Positions 35,681-46,717 of a stretch of DNA of 64,000 nt are shown here, in pieces. This DNA is from Pseudomonas sediminis (GTDB lineage Bacteria; Pseudomonadota; Gammaproteobacteria; Pseudomonadales; Pseudomonadaceae): positions 1-64,000 of the forward strand of contig NZ_NIQU01000002.1 of NCBI RefSeq assembly GCF_002741105.1, given 5' to 3'. The notes under the pieces are model-generated. The model worked only from the letters and a program-made list of their open reading frames with translations, was not told the origin of the DNA and did no database searches. Each line of letters opens with the position of its first letter. The first letter of the stretch is position 1. The translations under genes were made by a program, and so were the position numbers.

Positions 35681-37573
35681 TTAGCCCAGACGTAGATAGA
35701 AGGCATGCTCGGCGCGCAGAGCCTCGGCCAGGTTCGCGGCCTGACGGAAACCGTGGCGTTCTTCTGCGAACAGGTAATATTCAACCGGCAAACCGCGCTT
35801 ACGCAGCGCCTCGACCATGCTTTCGGTCTGGCTCGGCACCACCACGGAATCCAGCGCGCCCTGGAAAAAAATCACCGGTACCTTGATCCGCTCGGCCTGC
35901 AACAAGGGCGTGCGCTCTCGGTAGCGCTCGGCATCCTGCTCGGGGTCGCCGATCAGCCAGTCGAGATAATCCGCCTCGAACTTGTGGGTCAGCCGACGTA
36001 GCGCCAACGGGTCGCTGACGCCATAGAGGCTGGCGCCGCCACGCAGTTGCGGCAACTCGACCAGTGCACGTAGCGCGCTGAAGCCGCCCGCGCTGCCACC
36101 GCGTACGAATACGCGCTGCGGATCGATACGGCCATTACTGGCGAGCGAGTCGATGGCAGCGCGAATATCTTCCACTTCCAGCTCGCCCCACTGCCGTGCC
36201 AGACGCAGACGATAGGCACGCCCATAACCACTGCTGCCGCGATAGTTGAGATCGAGCACGGCGTAGCCACGTAGCGTCCAGAAAGCGATACGCGGATCGA
36301 ACACCGGGTAGCAGGCCGAGGTCGGGCCGCCGTGCAGGAAGATCACCAGCGGTGGGCGCTCTGCGGACGACACGGGGGCGTAGAAAAAGCCGTGACAATG
36401 TTCGCCCTCACCCACCGTGCAGCTGAATGGCTGAGGCAGTGATAGCTGTGCTTCAGACAGCGGCTGCTCACCGCCAGCCAGCATCTGCAATGCGCCATCG
36501 CTGCGGCGAATGGCGAGCACCGCTTGCAGACGATCAGGAGCGGCAGCGATGCAGTAGAAATGTTCGTTGTCGGCAGCCAGGCTACGGAAACGCGTAAACC
36601 CTTCGGCCAACAGCCGATCTGCCTTTGGGTAGGGTGTCGCGGGGCCGCCCAGGCTGTGCGCACCGATTGTTTTGCCGTCGAGATCGCTGGTGCGCACGGC
36701 GCACCCTACCAGCGCGCCGACACCCTGCTCGAAACGGGTCAGCAGAAACTCATCGTTTTCCAGCGACAGATAGGTTCGACCGCCCAGTTGCCAGGGCGCC
36801 GGCGCGTGATCGTAAGACGCGGCATGCAGTGTTGTGTCGCCATCGACGCACCAGGGTTGCCACCACCCTGCCTTGTCGCTCAACACCCATAACCGGCCCC
36901 GGGAATCGAAGCGCGGCTGCTGCAGGGATCGATCACCGGCCTCACCTGACAGCACCCGAGTGCGCTCGCCGGACTCACGCTGGCACAGGCGCGTGGCGAT
37001 CCAGGGCTGATGTGGTCGATCCCATTCGATCCAGGCAAGACGCTGGCCAGTGGGGTCAGCCACCGGCGCCGCATAGAAATCGGCACCCTCCACCAGAACA
37101 TCGCGCTTACCGGTAAGGCCGATGCGCACCAGACGATGCACCACCGCGCCGCCCTCATGGCTTTCCTCCACCGCCAGCAATGCCTGCCAGGCGGGTACGA
37201 ATGCCAGGTCGCCATAGCGGCAGTGGGACTGACTGGTGAGCAGGTAGGGTGCGCCGTGCGCACCGCCGTCCAAGCCGATATCGATGCAATAGACCTGCTG
37301 ATCACGCTCATTGACGAACGCCACGCCCTGCTCCGTGGCGCAGCAGGCGCCGCCACCGTACTCATAGACACGGCTACGTACGGAGAAGCCTGGCGGCGTC
37401 AGTTCACTGACGACACCGTCACGACAGAAGAACAGCCCACAACGCGCCAGAGCAGGGTCGAACGCCACCCATAGCACGCCGCCGTGGGCAGCGTGCAGCT
37501 CGGCGAAGTCGGCGCTGGCCACGGCAGCCTGCTCGGCACTCCAGATCGCGCCGGGATCGGTCAGGCTTTGCAT
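35681..37573 (-). CDS. pqqH: S9-family peptidase PqqH
   Basis: A 630-residue prolyl-oligopeptidase-type protein with an N-terminal beta-propeller (about 1-370; [12 protein letters not shown] is a family mark) and a C-terminal alpha/beta hydrolase domain. Nucleophile Ser is in [14 protein letters not shown], and Asp and His lie in [10 protein letters not shown] and EERHGFRQ. In pseudomonads this gene follows pqqE and may trim PqqA peptides, though its need in PQQ synthesis is not settled. It overlaps pqqE by 13 nt. Two copies of an intergenic repeat have entered the propeller part in frame (36628-36710, 37243-37264). Confidence 0.88.
   Translation of the reverse strand: MQSLTDPGAIWSAEQAAVASADFAELHAAHGGVLWVAFDPALARCGLFFCRDGVVSELTPPGFSVRSRVYEYGGGACCATEQGVAFVNERDQQVYCIDIGLDGGAHGAPYLLTSQSHCRYGDLAFVPAWQALLAVEESHEGGAVVHRLVRIGLTGKRDVLVEGADFYAAPVADPTGQRLAWIEWDRPHQPWIATRLCQRESGERTRVLSGEAGDRSLQQPRFDSRGRLWVLSDKAGWWQPWCVDGDTTLHAASYDHAPAPWQLGGRTYLSLENDEFLLTRFEQGVGALVGCAVRTSDLDGKTIGAHSLGGPATPYPKADRLLAEGFTRFRSLAADNEHFYCIAAAPDRLQAVLAIRRSDGALQMLAGGEQPLSEAQLSLPQPFSCTVGEGEHCHGFFYAPVSSAERPPLVIFLHGGPTSACYPVFDPRIAFWTLRGYAVLDLNYRGSSGYGRAYRLRLARQWGELEVEDIRAAIDSLASNGRIDPQRVFVRGGSAGGFSALRALVELPQLRGGASLYGVSDPLALRRLTHKFEADYLDWLIGDPEQDAERYRERTPLLQAERIKVPVIFFQGALDSVVVPSQTESMVEALRKRGLPVEYYLFAEERHGFRQAANLAEALRAEHAFYLRLG
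36628..36710. repeat. inverted pair of a GTAGGGTGCGCC repeat inside pqqH
   Basis: A full copy of GTAGGGTGCGCCGTGCGCAC (minus strand, 36710-36690) and a diverged inverted copy (36628-36664) bracket 24 nt. The same element occurs between pqqD and pqqC, pqqC and pqqB, and at 45590-45651. Here it is read through as codons ([20 protein letters not shown]). Confidence 0.8.
37243..37264. repeat. single GTAGGGTGCGCC repeat inside pqqH
   Basis: A perfect copy of GTAGGGTGCGCCGTGCGCAC on the plus strand, read on the minus strand as GAHGAPY within pqqH. Confidence 0.8.
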
Positions 37574-38715
37574 ATGATTCGTGAGGCCTTCTCGTTGCGA
37601 TACTGCAGGGCCTCAAGCCCCAGCGGCGCCTCATCGGCCTGCTGACGTGCAGCGAGAATCACGCCATGGTGCGCCGACTTGCTGCACACCGGGTCGGCGT
37701 TACTGGCATCGCCGGTGAGCATGAAGGCCTGGCAGCGACAGCCGCCGAAATCCTTGTCCTTCTCGGCGCACGAACGACACGGCTCGGGCATCCAGTCGTC
37801 GCCGCGAAAGCGGTTGAAACCGAAGGAATGCCGCCAGATATGTTCGAGACTGTGCTCGCGCACGTTGGGAAACTGCACCGGCAACTGCCGCGCGCTGTGG
37901 CAAGGCAGCGCCGTGCCGTCAGGGGTGATGTCGAGGAACAGGCTGCCCCAACCGTTCATACAGGCCTTGGGGCGCTCCTCGTAGTAGTCCGGGGTGACGA
38001 AGATCAGCTTGCACGGGTGGTTCTCGGCCGCCAGCTTGTCGCGCCACTGATTGGTGATGCGTTCGGCGCGCTCCAGTTGCGCGCGGGTCGGAAGCAGCCC
38101 GGCCCGGTTCAACTCGGCCCAGCCGTAGAACTGGCAGGTGGCGAGTTCGACGAAATCCGCCTCCAACTCCAGGCACAGCTCGATGATGCGCTCGATATTG
38201 TCGATGTTATGTCGATGGGTGACGAAGTTGAGCACCATCGGGTAGCCGTGCGCCTTGACCGCACGGGCCATCGCCAGTTTCTGCGCGAAGGCCTTCTTCG
38301 AGCCGGCCAGCAGGTTGTTCACTTCCTCGTCGGCAGCCTGAAAGCTGATCTGAATATGATCGAGGCCGGCATCGGCGAACTCGGCGATACGTGCTTCGGT
38401 CAGGCCGATGCCGGAGGTAATCAGGTTGGTGTAGTAGCCCAGGCCGCGCGCCGCTGCGATCAGCTCGGCCAGATCCTGGCGCACCAGCGGCTCGCCACCG
38501 GAGAAGCCTAACTGCGCCGCCCCCAGTTCACGGGCCTGGCGGAATACCTCGATCCATTCGGCGGTCGACAACTCTGTGCCCTGCTGGGAGAAATCCAGCG
38601 GGTTGGAGCAGTACGGGCACTGCAGCGGGCAGCGGTAGGTCAGCTCGGCCAGCAGCCACAGCGGTGGCCCTGGTTCATGACCTGCTTTAGCGAAGCTCGA
38701 TCCAGAACTGAGCAT
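37561..38715 (-). CDS. pqqE: PQQ biosynthesis radical SAM protein PqqE
   Basis: A 384-residue radical-SAM enzyme that makes the first carbon-carbon crosslink between Glu and Tyr of PqqA. The CxxxCxxC cluster motif CPLQCPYC is near residue 34, GFSGGEP follows, and the C-terminal SPASM Cys motifs are visible ([33 protein letters not shown]). The ATG at 38715 has GGAGGTGG upstream and the gene overlaps pqqD by 29 nt, which suggests coupled synthesis of the two partners. Confidence 0.96.
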   Translation of the reverse strand: MLSSGSSFAKAGHEPGPPLWLLAELTYRCPLQCPYCSNPLDFSQQGTELSTAEWIEVFRQARELGAAQLGFSGGEPLVRQDLAELIAAARGLGYYTNLITSGIGLTEARIAEFADAGLDHIQISFQAADEEVNNLLAGSKKAFAQKLAMARAVKAHGYPMVLNFVTHRHNIDNIERIIELCLELEADFVELATCQFYGWAELNRAGLLPTRAQLERAERITNQWRDKLAAENHPCKLIFVTPDYYEERPKACMNGWGSLFLDITPDGTALPCHSARQLPVQFPNVREHSLEHIWRHSFGFNRFRGDDWMPEPCRSCAEKDKDFGGCRCQAFMLTGDASNADPVCSKSAHHGVILAARQQADEAPLGLEALQYRNEKASRIICKA

Positions 38716-38968
38716 GGGCCACCTCCATGAAGGCAAGAATGTCTTCGTCGATACCGGGCACATCAGGGAAGCGCTGGTGCAGGTTGCCGATGATCTCGGC
38801 CACCGAGCGCTTGCCGTCGACCTGCTGGAGAATTTCGCTGGCGCTGTCGTTGAGCTTGATCATGCCTTCCGGATAGAGCAGCACATGACAGCCTTGCGCC
38901 GGTTCGAACTGCAGACGAAAGCCGCGGCGGATGGCGGGTACGCTGGGTGGGAGGATGACAGCAGTCAT
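38687..38968 (-). CDS. pqqD: PQQ biosynthesis peptide chaperone PqqD
   Basis: A 93-residue PqqD, which binds PqqA and presents it to PqqE. It has [20 protein letters not shown] and [20 protein letters not shown], both typical. The RBS AGGAG is about 7 nt before the ATG, and its 3' end overlaps pqqE. Between it and pqqC lies an inverted pair of short repeats. Confidence 0.95.
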   Translation of the reverse strand: MTAVILPPSVPAIRRGFRLQFEPAQGCHVLLYPEGMIKLNDSASEILQQVDGKRSVAEIIGNLHQRFPDVPGIDEDILAFMEVAHAQFWIELR

Positions 38969-38984
38969 TGTTCGGGCTCCTGAC

Positions 38985-39055
38985 TGGTGCGCGCGGCGTA
39001 CCCTACAAAGGGCGCGTCGAACGGAAATGCGGCCGTAGGGTGCGCCGTGCGCACC
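38985..39055. repeat. inverted repeat pair between pqqC and pqqD
   Basis: Inverted copies of the GTAGGGTGCGCC element at 38985-39005 and 39035-39055, separated by 29 nt. The transcript would fold into a long hairpin in the middle of the pqq operon and could affect mRNA stability of its two halves. Confidence 0.8.
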
Positions 39056-39068
39056 GCTTGCTCGATAC

Positions 39069-39821
39069 TCACAGGGCTATACCCCGATGCCAAGCGCGCT
39101 CGTTGGTCACGGTGTGATACGGCGGACGCTGCAGCTCGTAGGCCATGCTCATGGCGTCGAGCATGCTCCACAGCACGTCGAGCTTGAATTGCAGGATCTG
39201 CAGCATGCGTTCCTGCGCTTCACGGGTGCGGTAGTGTTCGAGGGTGATGCGCAGGCCGTGTTCGACATCGCGGCGCGCCTCTTTCAGACGCTTGCGGAAG
39301 TAGTCGTAGCCGGTGGCGTCGATCCACGGGTAATGCTGCGGCCAGGCATCCAGGCGCGACTGGTGGATCTGTGGGGCGAACAGCTCGGTCAGCGAGCTGC
39401 TGGCCGCTTCCTGCCAGTTGGCGCGACGAGCGAAGTTGACGTAGGCATCGACGGCGAAGCGCACGCCAGGCAGCACCAGCTCCTGCGACAGCACCTGATC
39501 ACGGTCGAGACCGACGGACTCGGCCAGGCGCAGCCAGGCCTCGATACCGCCCTCTTCTCCGGGCGCACCGTCATGGTCGAGGATGCGCTGAATCCACTCG
39601 CGCCGGGTTTCGCGATCCGGGCAGTTGGCGAGGATCGCCGCGTCCTTCAGCGGGATATTGACCTGGTAGTAGAAGCGGTTGGCCACCCAGCCCTGGATCT
39701 GCTCACGGGTGGCGCGCCCTTCGTACATGGCGCGGTGGAACGGGTGATGGATGTGATACAGCGCGCCCTTGGCGCGCAGCGCCTGCTCGAACTCGGCAGG
39801 GGTCATGGCAGGTTGGCTCAT
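39069..39821 (-). CDS. pqqC: pyrroloquinoline-quinone synthase PqqC
   Basis: A 250-residue oxidase that performs the final ring closure and eight-electron oxidation to [37 protein letters not shown] and [18 protein letters not shown] are family motifs. The ATG at 39821 is preceded by GGAGA; the upstream part of the frame (to 39905) is repeat sequence and is not used. Confidence 0.96.
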   Translation of the reverse strand: MSQPAMTPAEFEQALRAKGALYHIHHPFHRAMYEGRATREQIQGWVANRFYYQVNIPLKDAAILANCPDRETRREWIQRILDHDGAPGEEGGIEAWLRLAESVGLDRDQVLSQELVLPGVRFAVDAYVNFARRANWQEAASSSLTELFAPQIHQSRLDAWPQHYPWIDATGYDYFRKRLKEARRDVEHGLRITLEHYRTREAQERMLQILQFKLDVLWSMLDAMSMAYELQRPPYHTVTNERAWHRGIAL

Positions 39822-39844
39822 CAGTATCTCCGATACGCGTTGCC

Positions 39845-39913
39845 GTAGGGTGCGCCGTGCGCACCAGCATTCTTCAAGGTACGCACGGCCTGAGCGGCCC
39901 CGCACACCCTACA
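39845..39913. repeat. repeat pair between pqqB and pqqC, reaching into pqqB
   Basis: A perfect GTAGGGTGCGCC element at 39845-39865 and a diverged inverted copy at 39877-39913. The TAG stop codon of pqqB (39911-39909) is part of the second copy. Confidence 0.75.
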
Positions 39914-40823
39914 AAACGATGCTCATGCCATCGAACGCGACCTCGATGCCGTGGGCGTCCAGTTCGGTGCGCTCGGGCGAGTCCAGGTCGAGAATCGGGT
40001 TGGTGTTGTTGATATGGATCAGGATCTTGCGCGCGGACGGCAGGCCGTCGAGCACCTCGATCATGCCGCCAGGGCCGCTCTGGCACAGGTGGCCCATCTC
40101 ACTGCCGAGCTTGTCGCCCACCTCACACACGCACATCTCATCGTCACGCCACAGCGTGCCATCGACGAGCAGGCAGTCCGCGCGGCGCATCCAGCCCAGC
40201 AGGTGCTCGTCTACCTGGCCCAGGCCCGGCGCATAGAACAGGCTGCGGCCGCTGCGACGGTCCTCGATGAACAGGCCGATGTTGTCCCCCGGGTGCGGAT
40301 TGCCCCGATGCGGCGAATACGGCGGCGCGCTGCTGCGCAGGGCAATGGCGGTGATGCTCAGCGCCGGACAGGCGGGAATACTGAAGGGTTTTGCATCCAG
40401 CTCGATCAACTGGTGCTGCAGGCCGCCATTCCAGTGGCTGAGCATGTTGAATAGCGGAAAACCGGTGGTCAGATCCTGATGCACCATCTCGGTACACCAG
40501 ACCTGATGCGGGCAGCCTTCGCGCAGGGTAAGCAGACCGGTGCAATGGTCGATCTGGCTATCGAGCAGGACGATGCCGGCGATGGCCGTGTCGCGCAGCT
40601 TGCGCGCTGGTTGCAGCGCCGGAAAGGCCTCGATCTGCGCACGGATGTCCGGCGAGGCATTGCACAGGATCCACTGCTCACCGTCATCGGAAATGGCGAT
40701 GGACGATTGTGTGCGCGGCTGCGCCCGCAGGGTACCGGCACGCACGCCGCGGCAGTTGCGGCAGTTGCAGTTCCACTGGGGAAAGCCGCCGCCAGCGGCG
40801 GAACCGAGAATCTGGATATGCAT
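39909..40823 (-). CDS. pqqB: PQQ biosynthesis protein PqqB
   Basis: A 304-residue metallo-beta-lactamase-fold protein that hydroxylates the tyrosine of the PqqA-derived dipeptide. It begins [20 protein letters not shown] with the conserved Cys pair, and [18 protein letters not shown] replaces the HxHxDH motif. The ATG at 40823 is preferred to a GTG at 40832. The stop codon lies in a short interspersed repeat, so the last residues may differ from relatives. Confidence 0.95.
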   Translation of the reverse strand: MHIQILGSAAGGGFPQWNCNCRNCRGVRAGTLRAQPRTQSSIAISDDGEQWILCNASPDIRAQIEAFPALQPARKLRDTAIAGIVLLDSQIDHCTGLLTLREGCPHQVWCTEMVHQDLTTGFPLFNMLSHWNGGLQHQLIELDAKPFSIPACPALSITAIALRSSAPPYSPHRGNPHPGDNIGLFIEDRRSGRSLFYAPGLGQVDEHLLGWMRRADCLLVDGTLWRDDEMCVCEVGDKLGSEMGHLCQSGPGGMIEVLDGLPSARKILIHINNTNPILDLDSPERTELDAHGIEVAFDGMSIVL

Positions 40824-40870
40824 GGAAGTCACCAGCGGGGATGCCCCGGACGAACCGGGGCCAGGAGCGA

Positions 40871-40942
40871 TCAGCGGTTGGCGAAATACATGGTCACTTC
40901 GAAGCCAATGCGCAGATCGGTGTAGGCGGGTTTAGTCCACAT
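40871..40942 (-). CDS. pqqA: PQQ precursor peptide PqqA
   Basis: A 23-residue peptide beginning [14 protein letters not shown] and ending TMYFANR. Glu15 and Tyr19 (E-x3-Y) are the two residues joined and cut out to become PQQ. GAGG lies upstream of the ATG. It is the first gene of pqqABCDE-H. Upstream on the same strand, at 40987-41054, is the promoter layout shared by other alcohol-oxidation genes in this window. Confidence 0.97.
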
Positions 40943-40986
40943 GGTGCGGTCCTCTTTTTATGAAGCCGGGGCATTCCGGCAACCCC

Positions 40987-41054
40987 ATTAAGCCCCCGCC
41001 AGGCAAGAGGCCAAATGGTACTTTGGGATGAATCGGCACTGGCATTGGTAGGTG
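40987..41054 (-). promoter_or_regulatory. candidate pqqA promoter with shared upstream motif
   Basis: Minus strand: a motif-A copy CACCTACCAATGCCAGTG (41054-41037) precedes a -10-like CTTAAT (40992-40987) with an end-to-start distance of 45. The left half (CCTACCAA) is well kept, the right half weak. The distance is the same as at exaC, pedF, pedH and the 58006 gene. The rest of the 40943-41269 gap holds the exaC terminator and nothing else recognised. Confidence 0.5.
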
Positions 41055-41123
41055 ACGCTATCAGTAGGCATGCCTCGCGCCTGGAAGGTTCCAGTCATCG
41101 CCCGAGCTGAAACATGCGCCAAT

Positions 41124-41145
41124 AAAAAACGCGGCCGAAGCCGCG
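41124..41145 (-). terminator. exaC terminator
   Basis: Stem CGCGGC/GCCGCG with loop TTCG (minus strand), followed by six T residues (41129-41124). It lies 124 nt after the exaC stop and well before pqqA. Confidence 0.9.
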
Positions 41146-41269
41146 TCGCGATAAGGATCTGCTGCCGTTCAGGCCCATGGCTGCCTGCAGATCCACCCGG
41201 GTAGGGTTCTTCGCCTGGCAAGAGGCGGCGCACCGGAGCGAGCGCGCCACCGTTGGGATGCATCACAAC

Positions 41270-42790
<1,521 letters not shown>

Positions 42791-42850
42791 GATGCTGACC
42801 TCTCTTGTTGTCGGAGCCCGCTGCCAATCGGGGAAGCGAGTCATGGTTCG

Positions 42851-42918
42851 ATCTTAGAAAGCCCCCGGAAACCTCGGTATGCACCCATGGCACAGATCGC
42901 CTAGTCATTTGGTAGTAG
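42851..42918 (-). promoter_or_regulatory. candidate exaC promoter with shared upstream motif
   Basis: Minus strand: CTACTACCAAATGACTAG (42918-42901), then at distance 45 a -10-like TAAGAT (42856-42851) in the context CTTTCTAAGAT, identical to that before pedF. The start codon is 61 nt further. The remainder of the gap 42791-43119 has the pedH terminator and no gene. Confidence 0.65.
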
Positions 42919-43073
42919 AGCGGTCTGGCACGGGCCTTTGGCAGCGAGGTACAGGGCTATGGAAGCTAAAGGCTAGACCCGTTGGCCTGGTCTTGCGTTC
43001 CAAACCAGGAAATTTCGCCCGTGGCATTTCACAGCGGCTCGGCGCTGGCAGCGAGACGCCAGACACCGGAAAC

Positions 43074-43104
43074 GACGATGGCCGGACAGAGTCCGGCCAT
43101 CGTC
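43074..43104 (-). terminator. pedH terminator
   Basis: A perfect 14-bp stem, GACGATGGCCGGAC/GTCCGGCCATCGTC, loop AGA, 15 nt after the stop codon. The T-run is weak, but the stem is very stable. Confidence 0.75.
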
Positions 43105-43119
43105 TGACACCTCAAGCGA

Positions 43120-44895
43120 TCAGCGCTTGGCCACCAGCTCCTTCGGCAGCTTGAAGGTCCACAGCATGCCGCCCTGGTTCAGGTGCTTGACGCGCTTGGC
43201 CACCTCACCGCCCCACAGCGGTACCGCACCGCCCCAGCCGGACAGCACGGAGACGTACTGCTCGCCGTCCATTTCCCAGGTTACCGGCGAGCCGATGACG
43301 CCCGAGCCGGTCTGGAATTCCCAGACTTTCTCACCGGTCTTGGCATTGAATGCCTGCAGGTAGCCTTCCGGATTGCCGGTGAACACCAGGTTGCCCTTGG
43401 TGGTCAGCACCCCGCCCCACAGCGGCGCGTAGTTCTTGTGGCGCCAGACTTCCTTGCCGGTCTTCGGGTCGATGGCGCGCAGCACGCCGATGTATTCCTC
43501 GTTGAGCGGCTTGATGGTGAAGCCGGCACCCAGGTAGGCGGCGCCCTTCTTGTAGGCGATGTCCTCGTTCCAGATGTCCATGCCCCACTCGTTGGACGGC
43601 ACGTAGAACAGGCCGGTGTCCTGGCTGTAGGCCATGGGCATCCAGTTCTTCGCGCCGAGGAAGGCCGGTGCGGAGAACACGCTCGTGCCCTTCTCCTTCG
43701 CACTCGGCGAGCCAGGACGGTTGCTGTCGTCGTAGATCGGCCGGCCATTCTTGTCCAGGCCCTTGGCCCAGGTGATCTTGTCGACGAAGGGGAAGCCACG
43801 GATGAACTTGCCGTTGGTGCGATCGAGCACGTAGAAGAAGCCGTTACGGTCGGCGGTGGCTGCCGCCTTGATGGTCTTGCCACCTTCCTGATAGTCGAAG
43901 GAGATCAGCTCGTTGACGCCGTCGAAGTCCCAGCCATCGTGCGGCGTGGTCTGGAAGTGCCACTTGATGCTGCCGTCATCCGGATTCAGTGCCAGGCGCG
44001 AGGAGGAATAGAGGTTGTCGCCAGGACGCAGGTGCGAGTTCCACGGCGCCGGGTTGCCGGTACCGAAGAACAGCAGGTTGGTGTCGGCATCATAGTAGCC
44101 GCCGAGCCAGGGCGCGGCGCCGCCGGTTTTCCACAGGTCGCCCGGCCAGGTCTTGCCGGCCTCGCCACCACTGATGCCATTCTCGACAGCCTTGCCGTCC
44201 TTGTAGACGTAGCCCATGTGACCTTCGACGGTCGGGCGACTCCAGAGCAGCTCACCGTTCTTCGGATCGTAGGCTTCGATCTTGCCGACCACGCCGAACT
44301 CACCCCCGGAGACGCCAGTGATCAGCTTGCCGTTGACCACCAGCGGCGCCGCGGTGATGGAGTAACCCGCCTTGTGATCGGCGACGTTCTTGCGCCACAC
44401 CACCTTGCCGGTGTCCTTGTTCAGCGCCACCAGCTTGGCGTCGAGGGTGCCGAAAATCACCAGATCGTCGTACAGGGCGACACCCCGGTTGATCACGTCG
44501 CAGCAGGGACGGATATCGTCCGGCAGGCGCGCTTCGTACTGCCACAGCTCACGCCCGGTGCGCGCATCGACGGCGAACACCCGCGAATAGGAAGCGGTGA
44601 CGTACATCACGCCGTCCTTGATCAGCGGCTGCGCCTGCTGACCACGCTGCTTCTCACCACCGAAGGACATGGTCCAGACGGGGCGCAGTTCCTTGACGTT
44701 CTGCTCGTTGAGGATGTTCAGCGGGCTGTAACGCTGGCCCTGCAAGCCGAGGCCGTTGGTGACGATCTCGTCGGTGGTGGTGGCGTCCTTGAGAATCTCG
44801 GCGTCGGTGACCGCCAGCGCGGCGGCGGACGGCAACAGCATGGCGGCACAGAGTGCGGTGAGGAGGAAAGGCTGGCGAAGACCGGCGTGTTTCAT
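43120..44895 (-). CDS. pedH: lanthanide-type quinoprotein alcohol dehydrogenase (PedH-like)
   Basis: A 591-residue periplasmic PQQ-dependent alcohol dehydrogenase with a Sec signal peptide and an eight-bladed propeller. The vicinal disulfide is in IRPCCDV, and the metal and cofactor region includes GNPAPWN. The catalytic base Asp323 is followed by Phe324 and a second Asp325 (GWDFDG, 43929-43921). That extra Asp is the mark of lanthanide-dependent enzymes, and the numbers agree with P. putida PedH as I recall them. The ATG at 44895 has AGAGGTAG upstream; the frame open to 45165 is not used. It should feed electrons to PedF. Confidence 0.95.
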   Translation of the reverse strand: MKHAGLRQPFLLTALCAAMLLPSAAALAVTDAEILKDATTTDEIVTNGLGLQGQRYSPLNILNEQNVKELRPVWTMSFGGEKQRGQQAQPLIKDGVMYVTASYSRVFAVDARTGRELWQYEARLPDDIRPCCDVINRGVALYDDLVIFGTLDAKLVALNKDTGKVVWRKNVADHKAGYSITAAPLVVNGKLITGVSGGEFGVVGKIEAYDPKNGELLWSRPTVEGHMGYVYKDGKAVENGISGGEAGKTWPGDLWKTGGAAPWLGGYYDADTNLLFFGTGNPAPWNSHLRPGDNLYSSSRLALNPDDGSIKWHFQTTPHDGWDFDGVNELISFDYQEGGKTIKAAATADRNGFFYVLDRTNGKFIRGFPFVDKITWAKGLDKNGRPIYDDSNRPGSPSAKEKGTSVFSAPAFLGAKNWMPMAYSQDTGLFYVPSNEWGMDIWNEDIAYKKGAAYLGAGFTIKPLNEEYIGVLRAIDPKTGKEVWRHKNYAPLWGGVLTTKGNLVFTGNPEGYLQAFNAKTGEKVWEFQTGSGVIGSPVTWEMDGEQYVSVLSGWGGAVPLWGGEVAKRVKHLNQGGMLWTFKLPKELVAKR

Positions 44896-44926
44896 TGCGG
44901 CTACCTCTGCGGGTTCATTGTTATTG

Positions 44927-45021
44927 CCGGGAAATTTTCCCGGTCTGCCGCAAATTCTTGGCTCACCCGGGCCACCCAACAATTGCACCCCCAGCCGATT
45001 TTCCTCGTTCCTTGGTAGCAA
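44927..45021 (-). promoter_or_regulatory. pedH control region: shared motif and palindrome
   Basis: Minus strand: TTGCTACCAAGGAACGAG (45021-45004) matches 13 of 18 positions of the pedF copy of motif A. At distance 45 lies AAGAAT (44959-44954), a -10-like hexamer. Downstream, 44927-44943 is the palindrome CCGGGAAATTTTCCCGG, with 8-bp arms, 31 nt before the start codon. It is the cleanest of four GGGAAATNNNCCC sites in the cluster. Confidence 0.5.
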
Positions 45022-45112
45022 TACCTGCTCCACAGGCCATGATGATGACGATTGCGGCGGCCCCGGCTTTGCCCGACACTTGGCCGCCCGCACATTCTGA
45101 TCGGAGACGCCC

Positions 45113-45499
45113 GTGCCCCACCCTCGCCAGGAAATTCTCAACCATCCCGATGCAATGGACTGCACGGTCTATCGCCCGGACGAGCAGGACCCGGATGCCG
45201 AAGAGCAGGATCTGGGCGACGGCAAGGTGCTGATCACCGGTGCCTTCGAGCCGCCGCAGGATTGGGATGCGCACCAGCGCGAGGACTACTACGGCGAAGA
45301 AGACCCCACCCACTTCGTCAGCGCCCATATCGAATGCCTGGCCAAGCCGGCGACTCGGGATTTCTTCATGCCCGAGAGCGGTGACTATGTAGCCGTGCAG
45401 TCGAGCCAAGGCGAAGTGGTGATGTATTACGTCTACGACCACGAAGAGACCGAGCACGGCCGTCATTACGTGCTGATTCGTGACGACGAAGAGCTCTGA
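45113..45499 (+). CDS. hypothetical acidic protein divergent from pedH
   Basis: A 128-residue cytoplasmic protein, not recognised. A GTG start at 45113 has GGAG 7 nt upstream. It is unusually rich in Asp and Glu ([15 protein letters not shown]; a YYGEEDP segment; C-terminal RDDEEL), with one Cys and several His and Tyr, and no signal peptide or membrane helix. The frame has normal pseudomonad codon use. It is divergent from the lanthanide-type dehydrogenase, whose promoter it faces across 217 nt, so a role near that system is possible but not shown. Confidence 0.75.
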   Translation: MPHPRQEILNHPDAMDCTVYRPDEQDPDAEEQDLGDGKVLITGAFEPPQDWDAHQREDYYGEEDPTHFVSAHIECLAKPATRDFFMPESGDYVAVQSSQGEVVMYYVYDHEETEHGRHYVLIRDDEEL

Positions 45500-45508
45500 T
45501 CGCTGAGA

Positions 45509-45568
45509 GTGGGAGGCGCTTCAGCGGCGACGCTTTTATACGCAAGTCGCGGCTAAAGCCCCTCCCAC
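45509..45568. repeat. REP doublet
   Basis: Inverted copies of a GTGGGAGG...GCTTCAGC...GCGA element at 45509-45530 and 45547-45568. Copies occur at 51918-52245, 59194-59291 and 61048-61111. Confidence 0.85.
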
Positions 45569-45589
45569 AGGGTATTTCCAGCACATGCT

Positions 45590-45651
45590 GGTGCGCGCGG
45601 CGCACCCTACCAAGCCGTGGCGACGTTCGCGTAGGGTGCGCCGCGCGCACC
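45590..45651. repeat. GTAGGGTGCGCC inverted repeat pair
   Basis: Inverted copies at 45590-45610 and 45631-45651, 20 nt apart, between the convergent ends of the acidic-protein gene and the metallohydrolase gene. It may work as a bidirectional terminator or mRNA stabiliser. Confidence 0.85.
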
Positions 45652-45668
45652 GATGACACCCCAGGCTT

Positions 45669-46598
45669 CTAATCCTGACGATCAACCCGCCCCATGGCGT
45701 TGCGCTCATAGCGCGGGTAGAGGTGGCTAACACTGCGGATCAGCTCATAGCGCGACAGATTGACCTGAGCGAAGCGCTCGGGGATCGGCGCACGAATCAG
45801 TTCGTTCATCTCCGCGCCCTGCTCTGCCCCCTGACGCAGCAAGCCATCGAGCCAGCCCAGGTAGTCACGCATCTGCACGAACGGCGCCGCATCAGTGGTC
45901 ACCGGGCCATGGCCGGGCACGATCTGCTTCCATGGCATTGCTTCGAGTCGATCCAGATCAGCCAGCCACACATCCAGCCCGGGACTGTTCGGCGTGGTCA
46001 GCGCACGCTGATAGAACAGGATATCGCCGGCGAACAGCACGCCCGTGCGCTCATCCAGAATCGCCAGGTCGGCGCCGGTATGCCCCCGTAGCGCCAGCAG
46101 TTGCAGGCGCGTGCCGCCAATTTCCAGCGTGCCTTCCTGCACCTCCTCGGTGGGCAACACCACTTCGGTGCCGCGCATCCAGTCGCCGACCAGGCGGTAC
46201 ATGTTCTCCGCCATGGCGTCGCCCTGTTCGGCCAGCAACCGGGTGGTCTCGGGCAATGCCGCGATGGGCACCCCGGCGAAAGCCTGGTTGCCCAGCACAT
46301 GATCGGGGTGATGGTGAGTCAGCAACACGCGCAGCACCGGTTTGCCGGTGGTTTGCTCGATGCTCTGGCGCAGCGCCTCGCCGTAGCGCCGTGAAGGACC
46401 GGTGTCGATCACCACCACACCGTCTGCGGTTTCGATGAAGCCGATGTTGACGATATTGCCGCCGTTTTCCGCCGCGAAATTATCGGTACTGCCCTCCAGC
46501 AACCAGACGCCATCGGCGATCTGCCGGGGTTGCAGGTGGTAGTCGAGCGCGTGAGCAAACCCGGTACCGAGAGCCAGCAGAAACAGTATCCAGCGCAT
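45669..46598 (-). CDS. quinoprotein relay system zinc metallohydrolase (SoxH-like)
   Basis: A 309-residue exported metallo-beta-lactamase-fold protein. The signal peptide (RWILFLLALGTGFAHA) is followed by the metal motif LTHHHPDHVLGN, then RGHTGADLAI, LFAGDILF and VPGHGP. It belongs to the SoxH-related proteins found beside PQQ dehydrogenases together with a SoxYZ-like carrier. The true reaction is unknown; thiol-ester hydrolysis on the carrier is an inference. GAGGAGA stands before the ATG. Last of four genes headed by pedF. Confidence 0.88.
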   Translation of the reverse strand: MRWILFLLALGTGFAHALDYHLQPRQIADGVWLLEGSTDNFAAENGGNIVNIGFIETADGVVVIDTGPSRRYGEALRQSIEQTTGKPVLRVLLTHHHPDHVLGNQAFAGVPIAALPETTRLLAEQGDAMAENMYRLVGDWMRGTEVVLPTEEVQEGTLEIGGTRLQLLALRGHTGADLAILDERTGVLFAGDILFYQRALTTPNSPGLDVWLADLDRLEAMPWKQIVPGHGPVTTDAAPFVQMRDYLGWLDGLLRQGAEQGAEMNELIRAPIPERFAQVNLSRYELIRSVSHLYPRYERNAMGRVDRQD

Positions 46599-46630
46599 GC
46601 TTTTCTCCTCGAAATACACCTGAGCTGCGA

Positions 46631-46665
46631 GCTTCGCCCCGAGGCGGGGCTCCTACAGACAGGGC
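46631..46665. repeat. short inverted repeat between carrier and hydrolase genes
   Basis: A GCCCCGAGGCGGGGCTCCTACAG hairpin-like element of the dispersed repeat kind, in the 119-nt gap 46599-46717. Confidence 0.5.
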
Positions 46666-46717
46666 GAGCGCTGCTGCCTACTGTGGGAACTGCTCCCCGC
46701 GGCGAATAGAAACGTCG

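Noticed and set aside
45509..45651. Regularly repeated short units taken first for a CRISPR array
   Set aside because: They are inverted pairs of two different dispersed elements, with no equal spacers, and no cas gene is present.
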